DNA from: Heligmosomoides polygyrus polygyrus
Taxonomy: Eukaryota > Nematoda > Chromadorea > Rhabditida > Heligmosomidae
Assembly (NCBI GenBank): GCA_947396885.1
Contig: OX377202.1
Coordinates: 61,902,034 to 61,966,033, forward strand
Reading direction: 5' to 3'
Length of the DNA: 64,000 nt
The notes below the pieces were generated by a model that made no database searches, was not told the DNA's origin, and worked only from the letters and a program-made list of their open reading frames with translations. Shown here piece after piece: positions 56,661 through 64,000 of the stretch (positions within the stretch are counted from its first letter, which is position 1; the number at the start of each line of letters is the position of its first letter). The translations under genes and the position numbers were made by a program.

Positions 56661-58243
56661 CATTTAGACCTTAACAAGCGAACAGGCAAATCTGTGTGCG
56701 GTTAGGCGGTATACTAAGAGTTTATTATTGCAGACATTTACAGTGGAAATAGTTACGCCACTGACATGTGAAACGATCACTAGGAAGCAGCTTTCGAAAC
56801 GTTGAAGCAGGCCGTGGCAGCACTCGAGGGTAGGCAAAGGAATGGCTCACTGACGATTATGCCTAAAAATTCACGTGATAAACCTCAAATTCTTCCTCTT
56901 TGCCATCCAGGATTAGTGTTTCTATTGCTTCATTGAGCGCAGCACATTAAAATTTTTACGAGCGTATTTTCATGATCCTTTTTTAATTTGCTGTCTTACC
57001 TGGTGTCCTGGCAGTTCTTGAACGTTTGTAAACCTGTTTTTTTCTGCAACATTATTCGTCACGATTTAGCTAGTCAGGAAAATATTCTGAAGCAGCGTGG
57101 TTTTCGGAGCTCAGGAATATCCAGAAAACACCTTTCCGGGAACTGAAGATCGACGCAAGCGCCTAAAGTGCCGTTTTGGGTTGGTTAGGGCCGAGGGTAA
57201 ATAGTGCTTACATGTAGTGGTCACTTCCGGCTTCTCGGTGCGCCAGCTGCGTTCTGCCGATTATGGCATGAAATGGTAGACGGTGACCGCGGCTGAAGCC
57301 AAACAAGTGTCGGGTTGCTTAGCGCCTTACCGCCTTCTCGAGTTCACAAAGCACGATGGCCGTCATTGCGATTCTTCTACTACACTGAGCTCGACGCTTT
57401 CTTCGAAGCGGCGAACTTAACAACACCCTGCAGAGAATCGGACAGTTCAGAGAGGAACAGCGTGAGGGAACGCTTCATCGAAAATGTGGCGGTGGAGACC
57501 TGCGCTTGAGTGTAGACTCTCACCTTCTTTCAATTGCAGCTTGGAGTTTATATCCAACATTACCAGCGCCTTTTCAACGTGATGGAGGTCTATGAGTTGT
57601 GCAAAAGTTATCAACAAGGGAACTGTGTTTAATCAGTCGTCGCTGAAGGCGTAACCAAAGTAGGGGTCCGTGCTCCCCCCCCCCCCATTTAGGATGAAAG
57701 GGGGGAGGAAGTAGTCTTGATTCAGCGGTGCAGGAAGGCCCGAAAGTGCTTCTGACTTCCAATCGACTTTGCCCGGAGAAATTCGAAATTCCAAAAATTT
57801 CGTCGTGAAGCAGTAACATCGTTGGTGGACAATCGAGCCTCTGAAACTTGGCCGAAATGCCTCTCATATATGTTCTCTCCTTGACCAGAATTGTACGGAG
57901 CATCTTGCTCAGGTTGATGTCTCAACAGCAGCCCTTTGCCTTCGCCTCGAGAATCTCTACGCAGAAATATAATCCTAATTCAATATATCCTTGTTTTCCG
58001 AGTTTTGTTCTGTTTTTCCTCACCTTTACTTTGTGTAGAGTGGAGGTGCTAGGAACGGTATTGAGCGAAATTCGGTAGTAAACTTCCTTGCCATGCTTTC
58101 GCTCATTTATGTAGCTTTTTCCTTCCGTTCTTTAGTAGGTAAAATTCTATTGTCATCTCAAGAAATTCATGAGTTCGAGTTTTCGACCAATCCCAAACGC
58201 GTGCTCATTCTTCAAATCATGAACGAATCAAGAAAGGATCTAC
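56661..58243. other. No gene assigned; transporter 3' end may lie here
   Basis: The final coding exon and 3' UTR of the nucleoside transporter should be in this stretch on the minus strand, but I could not choose an acceptor. One possibility is a TAG acceptor near 57965 followed by about 11 codons to a stop near 57929. Open frames at 57574-57925 are otherwise unexplained. A C-run and poly-C/G tract lies at 57677-57705. Confidence 0.35.
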
Positions 58244-58342
58244 CTGCTAATGCCGCAGTGTAGAAGCAACATATGCACCCGGAAATCAAAGCTCGAAAGG
58301 CAATCTTGGCTAGTATATGCCGTTTGGACGGAGCCATGCCAC
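58244..58342 (-). CDS. Nucleoside transporter exon, last transmembrane helix
   Basis: 99 bp; acceptor AATGCAG, donor GTAGAT. The intron separating it from the previous exon is only 68 bp. Confidence 0.84.
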
Positions 58343-61300
58343 CTGCATTTGTCACATTTAGCGAACTATACGTTGAGTGAGATATGTCACTGTTGACACG
58401 TAAAACACACCTAAAACGCCCATCGCAATACCTATCGTGGACAAATTCGAGAAACCACAAAGGGCGTATGTGGCAATCATCGCAGACCGAGCCTGAAATC
58501 TTCGGAGTTTGAACGTGATTTTCTAGAATCAGTTGAGGACAACTACTGAACTTCTGGCGAGAATATCAGGTCCTGCAGGCGGAGGTAGAATACTACTGTG
58601 TGACTATACACATCCTGCTCCACAGTTGGCCGAAGCACACGCAGCTCTAAATGAATCTCCTGCTGCGTCTTTCACTATGAGCACCCACCCCACTCAGAGA
58701 CTTGAGCGGCGCAGTTGGTGCGAGGAGCTTTCGCGTGTAATCTGAATTGCTTTCTGCCTCTATTCGCTTCCGTGCTAACTGTCATGCATTTCTTCTGAGC
58801 TGGTGAAGTGGTACATTAACCGGTGGGGAAAAGTAGAACACTGAAATGTCTAACCTCCAACTTCTGCCCCGTCTTCCTCTATCGTAGGAACGTGTGCTTT
58901 CACTCCTACGGGAACGAGAATCAATTTTCTCAAAGTTCCAAGTGCGACAAATACAGAGAGTCAACGTTGGCTTTGCTGTCTGACTATCTTACTCCAATCC
59001 TTCGTTATCGTTGGTTGATTGGAAAACTTAATCCGTTGCAAATCTAATCTGGAATGTCCACCTGATATTCTCAAGAAAGCCAATAGATCCTCTAACGTCT
59101 TCGCGACAACACACTCACCCTTGTCGCGCCATGTGCTTAGGCATCTCCTGCGTGTGCCGCGTCAACTGCTTCACTCTCACGGTAGACAGTGTTCGGATTT
59201 AGTTTTTGAGATTTATTACAGGTTTCATTTTATTCTGCCACGATTTTTCGCTATTCCCCCTTCAACTAGGAATGATGTAGTGAACACCCTTCGAGCAATT
59301 ATCGAGACTAGAGGGCGTGAGGCTCGCGTAGTTGTCCTTTATGTTGCATGTTTTGTTATCACCAAGATTCTTATGAGGACACCGGGTAGGTCCTTCTTCC
59401 CCCCCCCCCTGCCCCTTCCCCAACTAAACGTCTACCCTGAATCGCTTATCCCTTTTACAACGATGTTTTGTTGAAATCGAAACTCTAGCGCCAGGCGGGA
59501 CTCGAACCCGCACCTCCCTCTGACCGGGCGGGAATGCTCTACGACATTACACCACCGGCGCCGTTTGATCGAGCGCAACATCCACACCTCGTGGGACCGA
59601 TCAGCACCCACCCGTATCCGGGATGAGCTGGCCGCTGATATCAGCATGGGACCAGTTAAGCTGATGGTCTTGATAGATGCGGGTCCGAGTCCCGCCTGAC
59701 GCTAGAAGTTTTGATCGCAACAAGACATCGTTGTGACAGCTTACAACCTCGATACCAGCCAAATGAGTCTTAAAGAAACTGATTTGAGTTGTTTCTATCA
59801 AGACCATCAGCTTAACTGGTCCCATGCTGATATCAGCGGCCAGCTCATCCCGGATACGGGTGGGTGCTGATCGGTCCCACGAGGTGTGGATGTTGCGCTC
59901 GATCAAACGGCGCCGGTGGTGTAATGGCGTAGAGCATTCCCGCCCGGTCAGAGGGAGGTGCGGGTTCGAGTCCGGCCTGTCGCTAGAGTTTTGGTCGCAA
60001 CAAAACATCGTTGTAACAGGTGTAACCTCGATACCAGTCACTTGAGGCTTAAGAAACTGACTTAAATCGCTTATTCCTGTTTAGGTTCAAGACTTCTGCG
60101 TTCCGTTAGATCTTCGGTTTCAGCATTCTTTCCCTCTTAAGAGCGTGCAGATGTTGGAACTATTCACAATACAGATCCCCAAAACTCTATTTCATACTGC
60201 GGAAAATTTGAAAAGCTTATTGTTAGAGAAAGGAGTTGAATAGGCTTGAGCCCTGGGGTCATCTTCTGCTGTTCCTCCCCCACCCCTACAGAACAGATTT
60301 GATCAATCAAGTTCATCGGGTGTCAACAGTTTGACGACAGGTGCCAGCTTCCTGGTCCTCTACATTCTCTTCATTATGAGTGAGAGGCTTCTAGCTGTGA
60401 TAAAGAGCGTATGTACGCCGAACAACACAATTTTTTTGAGCTATGCTCGGCCTGGACAATAGCAGCATGCACAGGGTGTGTGGTGATTTGCGACCCTCCA
60501 CAGCGAGCTAACCAGCTACATAGAAAGTCGTCCACTGTGTATTATTGTCTTCACTTTATTCAGGAATGATTTCCACAGCAAGAAATAAAGCTTGGGGTGT
60601 AGCACTGTGCATGTTTTCAACCATTCCAGGCTTTGAAGGAAACTGAGGCGCCTAACAGTGGTCAATATGTATGATGCTGCGAGTAGTTTGTTGTGCAATT
60701 TAGTCACTAACAAGGGAACTGTCTGAACGGTACGCCGGAACGGCAAGAACGAGTACTATAGGGAGAATCCCCGTCCTCCAAATAGTAACAGAATATGTTT
60801 TGGTTTTGCCGAATCCTTGAGGCAAACGAGTACGAGGGTGTGATGGTTAATGGTCCGCAGAGCGAGTTGCTCACGGCAGCGCAAGATCCTGGTGTCATGG
60901 GCTGGGTGGCGCAGTGGTAGAGGGCACACCTCATGTTCATAAGGTCTAGGGTTCGGTTCCCATGCTACGTTGCGTTTTGGCACTTTTACCATAGTATCGG
61001 ACTTCCATAGAGATTTCCATACCTGAACTTATTTTTGGCTTCGCAGTTCCTGCCCAGTGGTACTCCGCTGTAGCCCAAGCCTGGAGTCGCGATACAGTCC
61101 ACTTTCCCAGTTCTCAAACTTGTATAGTATAACAATTATAGTATAATGTTTTACAACATTTGCTTAAGCCTTGAGCGGCTGCTAGAGAGGCTATATGCTG
61201 TTACAGGATGTCAATTATAGTATAGCCAAACCTTTTCCTCCGAAACGATCTGTCCTACCGAAAACGCGATAGTGCCTTCACTGGTTAGTGGTGTCGTGAC

Positions 61301-62935
61301 TCTGGCAGAATCCTCTTCTGGTTCAAACTCCTGGTCCTCTTCTTCCACTACCTCCAACTTCTCCACTTCGTCGACTTCCAGCTGTCGCAGTTCGAAATCC
61401 TGTAGGATACTTGCTATCCTTTCCGCCAGCTTCATTTCGTCTCTCGAAGGGACAGCATCCAGTGGAGATCCGCACATCAGTGTCAATAGGTGAATGACCA
61501 CTCGAGGGTTAGCAGACATTGTCGAGTCAGTGTTGGCGGCAGCAGCTCGTTATAACCGCGCGACTTTGTAAGCATAACAGAGGCGAGAATATTGATCGGG
61601 GTGGTAGGTCAAGTTGAAGATCATGTGGTGCCCTCCTACACTGTGAGTACACTGGTGGCACTTACCTCACCGACACTAATAAATTGCATTTGAAGCATTT
61701 TTCTGGCATTCTGCTGCGCTGCTGTTTTTTGTTGCTCCTGTGTCAAAATGTCTTACATTGACAATAAGAACAATTTATTGGAGTAAAAGTTTCATACAAA
61801 ATCGCACTTGGCATATTTCGGACATTGCTGGTGAATTACGAGATGTCGACAAATAATAAGAAATAGAAACATCTTACCGTAGCAAACTCCAAAAACAAGC
61901 TCAGATATGGAAATCTCTATGGAAGTCCGATACTATGGTAAAAGTGCAAAAATGTGACGTAGCATAAGAACAGGACCCTCGACCTCACGAATATGAGACC
62001 CGCCCTCTACCACTGCGCCACCCAGTCCACGACACCGGTATCTTGCGCTGCCGTGAAGAGCTCGCTCTGCGGGGCCTTAACCGTTACACCCTCGAACTCG
62101 TTTGGGTCAAGGATTCGGCAAAAACAAAACAGGTTCTGTTACTATTTGGAGGTCGGGGATTCTCCCTATAGTACTCGTCCTTGCCGTTCCGGCGTACCGT
62201 TCAGACAGTTCCCTTGTAAGGGGCGTAACCACCAACGTCTCTGAAGATCTTCCTTACAAAAGTGAAACTTATCTGAAATTGCCTAATAGTTCTCCAAATG
62301 CGTTACGATGTGCTTTTGATGACCTTTCGAAAGTCCTCGCAAATAATGAAGTAATGCTTGTTGGGGACGCCAGTTCTTTCATTCGTTCAACGGAGACTTG
62401 TGCTGTGCTTCAGAATTCTCGAAGCTCAAATTAAAACTATGTCCTGAGGAGTAGACTAGGTATCCTAAAATCTTTTCAACAAAACTTGGTTAAAACAAGC
62501 CATGATGATGGGAGGTAGAAGAGTTGGAGAATAGCTTGAGTTCACTCACGACTTCATGGAGAAACCCGATCTTGGATGGCAGAAGACTGCTTCTAGGAGA
62601 CGCCATTAGTAAGCCACAACGAACAAACTCGCCCTAAGGTATTGAAGGGGCGTCAAACGGAATAGGTCCGTGAAAATGCAAAACCGCTCCTCTAGCAGCA
62701 GTTGGATAACGCCAGAAATTCATGAAAATGTTTCTAATGGTTTCGATCTTGGCATTCTTCTTACGCTGATCCGCCGTGGTTCTGAGGAGAGAAGCTCGCC
62801 CAGCTTTCGATAGGCCACGAATTCGTTGACTGCTGTCTTGGTGGCCATCAGGCGAGCGACCTCCATTGTCTCCTCTATACCCGCCGTCACTCCAATCATA
62901 TAGGCGACTGGAAACATGACGAATCCGAAGGCGAC
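58244..62935 (-). CDS. Concentrative nucleoside transporter (SLC28/CNT family), partial
   Basis: Three exons encode the C-terminal transport core of a CNT, a sodium- or proton-coupled importer of nucleosides at the plasma membrane. Exon 62935-62765 reads [20 protein letters not shown] then [20 protein letters not shown] and [17 protein letters not shown]; the GTKxxxNEFVAY-like signature (here [12 protein letters not shown]) is diagnostic for CNTs. Exon 58492-58411 adds [27 protein letters not shown], and 58342-58244 adds [20 protein letters not shown] and [13 protein letters not shown]. Phases match across both introns. The 5' exons lie beyond the right edge and the last exon is unresolved. 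The 4.3-kb intron between the first two is packed with mobile elements. No break is seen, so the gene may be functional. Confidence 0.85.
58411..58492 (-). CDS. Nucleoside transporter exon with [10 protein letters not shown] motif
   Basis: 82 bp; acceptor ATTTCAG, donor GTGTGT, leaving phase 1. Matches the conserved CNT transmembrane segment with a CGFSN/CGFAN word. Confidence 0.85.
59453..60064. mobile_element. Head-to-head dimeric tRNA-derived SINE
   Basis: Two 220-bp arms (59457-59676 and 59795-60014) are near-perfect inverted copies. Each holds a tRNA-like module: minus-strand A box TGGTGTAATGT at 59554-59544 and B box GGTTCGAGTCC at 59508-59498; plus-strand A box TGGTGTAATGG at 59917-59927 and B box GGTTCGAGTCC at 59963-59973. 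The loop (59677-59794) contains a third partial copy (B box GGGTCCGAGTCC plus tail). A 13-bp direct repeat, AATCGCTTATCCC at 59440-59452 and AATCGCTTATTCC at 60065-60077, flanks the whole block, suggesting it moved as one unit. It lies in an intron of the nucleoside transporter. Confidence 0.8.
59911..59985 (+). other. tRNA-like module of the dimeric SINE, right arm
   Basis: A and B boxes are 35 nt apart, as in a real tRNA. In the left-arm copy GCGCCGG can pair with the 3' CCTGGCGC and GCGGG-TTCGAGT-CCCGC forms a perfect T arm; the right-arm copy has changes in both. The anticodon arm (CCCGC/GAGGG) has a mismatch. It resembles tRNA-Asp/Thr-type sequence, but the anticodon is ambiguous. I call it a tRNA-derived promoter and not a gene. 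Confidence 0.6.
60711..62216. mobile_element. Tc5-like element with 320-bp inverted repeats carrying tRNA-like modules
   Basis: A 1506-bp element beginning CAAGGGAACTGTCTGAACGG and ending with its exact reverse complement, flanked by TAA at 60708-60710 and 62217-62219. The terminus CAAGGGAA resembles that of Caenorhabditis Tc5 as I remember it, and TNA duplications are the hallmark of Tc4/Tc5. The arms (60711 to about 61030; about 61900 to 62216) are about 90% alike. Each includes a tRNA-like module: left A box TGGCGCAGTGG at 60907-60917 and B box GGTTCGGTTCC at 60950-60960; right A box at 62020-62010 on the minus strand. Both modules are followed by a GCACTTTT-type segment. The core holds one acidic open frame. 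It lies in an intron of the nucleoside transporter. Confidence 0.85.
61211..61519 (-). CDS. Acidic 102-codon open frame inside the Tc5-like element
   Basis: Starts with a true ATG at 61519-61517 and reads [20 protein letters not shown], then [20 protein letters not shown] and a strongly acidic stretch, [20 protein letters not shown], ending [15 protein letters not shown]. Composition (acidic, coiled-coil-like) looks like protein rather than chance, and it fills part of the element's unique core. I recognise no domain. It might be a first exon or remnant of an element-encoded protein, or a captured host exon. Confidence 0.4.
   Translation of the reverse strand: MSANPRVVIHLLTLMCGSPLDAVPSRDEMKLAERIASILQDFELRQLEVDEVEKLEVVEEEDQEFEPEEDSARVTTPLTSEGTIAFSVGQIVSEEKVWLYYN
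62765..62935 (-). CDS. Nucleoside transporter exon with NEFVAY motif
   Basis: 171 bp, 57 codons, phase 0 at both ends. Acceptor CTTCTTCAG, donor GTAAGA. The exon could start slightly further upstream because the frame stays open to about 62989. Confidence 0.83.
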
Positions 62936-63310
62936 CTGAAGAAGCATCCTTGCTGGGGAAGCTGATCTGGAAGCAACGGTCCAGTGCATACAATAGGATC
63001 TCCTGCTGATCGCCGTTCAGTCAATGCTCCGTTCTGGCTGATTATCGAAAGTAGCTTTCAAATACACGTCAGTAAGGGGGTTTACGTTATATGGACTTCA
63101 CTTTTCTAGCTCTGTCATGTACAGAGGTTCATGAGTCAAACAAACTGGCCGTAGTTCATGAGTCATTGTTTACAGCAGTAGCTTTACAGCTTTTTACAAC
63201 AATGCTTCGCCCGCCTAAACTGCTATAAATACCACCCATTTTCCGGTGCAAATAGCGGGCCCTTCGACTGGAAAGCCACTTCACTTCGCTTCAATCCACT
63301 GGACTTCACT
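62936..63310. other. Transporter intron or upstream region, nothing recognised
   Basis: Between the NEFVAY exon and the TTCGGAT repeats there is no element I can identify. The preceding transporter exon is expected further to the right, possibly outside the window. Confidence 0.4.
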
Positions 63311-63329
63311 CCACTGTATACATTGGATC

Positions 63330-63665
63330 CGATCGAAAATCTTCGGATAATTGAATGAATTGGGTAACGCTATTTTGGCGAAGTCCGGATTTTTGAGCGA
63401 TTCGGATAACGTCGATTTTGCGGACCCCGGATTTTTGGATGATTCGGATCAGTTTTTCCGAATCGGATATCCGAAAATGACCCACTAAATATATTTGTTC
63501 GATTGAACCTTCGGATATATTGGATGATTCAGATAACGCTACTTTGGCCCACCCAGATTTTTGGATGGTTACGATATCGACATTTCCGGGAACCTTGGAT
63601 TTTTGGACGATTCGGATCAGGTTATGCGAATCGGATTTCCGAAAATACTTCATTCAGATCCGCTG
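63330..63665. repeat. TTCGGAT-rich degenerate tandem repeat
   Basis: Units of about 50-60 bp with GATTCGGATAACG, CCGGATTTTTGGATGATTCGG and GAATCGGAT recur. The style resembles the ATTCG tracts near 44.2 and 47.4 kb. Overlapping frames in all three phases are repeat artefacts. Confidence 0.7.
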
Positions 63666-64000
63666 TATACTCCACTGGCGGACCTGCCGACAATCCAGAC
63701 TATACAATACAAAATTTATAACAACCACAACAAGAGCAACATTATTGTCGATACATGTACACCGTTTGGATTATAACGTCATAGTCTTTTTATCAAGTGT
63801 AATATAAATATGGTCGATCCAATTATGAACCTCCAAATCATATTGGACAGTGATGCTGTCCAAAAAACCTCTGATTTTTTCCACCTTTTCAAGTTCTCCA
63901 TTTCCATTCATGTGGTTGGCAGTGGAAAGTTTCCATAGGTGTTAGGAACAACTGAGATTCGCGCAAAACTCCACATAAGTAAAAACCAGTTCTAGTATGC
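63666..64000. other. No feature recognised
   Basis: AT-rich sequence to the edge of the window, with no supported coding or repeat structure. Confidence 0.4.

Noticed and set aside
57574..57925. Last exon of the nucleoside transporter
   Set aside because: No acceptor in the right phase leads into the long frames here; the only phase-compatible choice near 57965 gives a very short tail and a poor acceptor, so I left the exon unassigned.
59911..59985. A functional tRNA gene
   Set aside because: The boxes are good, but the anticodon stem has a mismatch, the acceptor and T arm are altered in this copy, and the sequence is part of a repeated, duplicated SINE.
60711..62216. Two independent inverted SINE insertions
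   Set aside because: The outermost bases form exact terminal inverted repeats flanked by a single TAA duplication, and no duplications are seen at the inner ends of the arms, so one DNA-transposon-like unit explains it better.
63306..63807. Overlapping frames of 72-115 codons on both strands
   Set aside because: All of them are produced by the TTCGGAT tandem repeat.

Overview
The window looks like nuclear DNA of a nematode, most likely clade V (Rhabditida/Strongylida). The evidence is a fully reconstructable G-protein beta gene (gpb-1) whose protein, as far as I recall, is close to Caenorhabditis GPB-1, short TTTCAG-like 3' splice sites, RTE-1-type retrotransposons, and Tc1-, mariner- and Tc4/Tc5-like DNA transposons. 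No operon, phage, plasmid or CRISPR structure is visible. I cannot name the species.

Only two host protein genes are supported, both on the minus strand. (1) gpb-1 (CDS 34779 down to 10977) has ten coding exons that join in frame to exactly 340 codons plus a stop. Several introns are very large; intron 3 (about 9.8 kb) holds an RTE, a mariner and a Tc5-like element, and intron 1 (about 6.4 kb) holds two hAT-type MITEs. The ATG lies beside a GC-rich block (34780-35340) that probably holds the promoter and 5' UTR. (2) Three exons of a concentrative nucleoside transporter (SLC28/CNT family) lie at 62935-62765, 58492-58411 and 58342-58244. Its 5' part runs off the right edge and its last exon is unresolved.

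Most of the rest is layered mobile DNA. From left to right: short tandem repeats (1-400); an RTE-like retrotransposon with a 17-bp target duplication and a tRNA-like 5' end (2790-5799); a decayed CR1-like element (about 6900-10165) carrying a hAT-type MITE; gpb-1 with its loaded introns; an RTE fragment holding three nested GC-rich MITEs (35480-37465); a head-to-tail-truncated RTE copy (37673-40100) carrying another copy of the 9.5-kb MITE; a tRNA-derived SINE with a 9-bp duplication (40110-40397); a satellite block (40498-41530); a string of GC-rich MITEs (41833-43515); a giant-palindrome Tc1 derivative (45702-47299) between ATTCG-rich tracts, with a U2 snRNA fragment nearby; a mariner split by an RTE (50267-54577); another RTE copy split by a Tc5-like foldback (about 54768-56404); and, in or near the transporter gene, a head-to-head tRNA-SINE dimer and a 1.5-kb Tc5-like element.

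The most unusual signal is a group of long-inverted-repeat elements with 3-bp TNA duplications (60711-62216, 24336-25661, 55672-56137). In the two larger ones each terminal repeat contains a tRNA-like module with pol III A and B boxes. Together with the dimeric SINE and the Tc1 foldback, the window is rich in elements that have become large palindromes.
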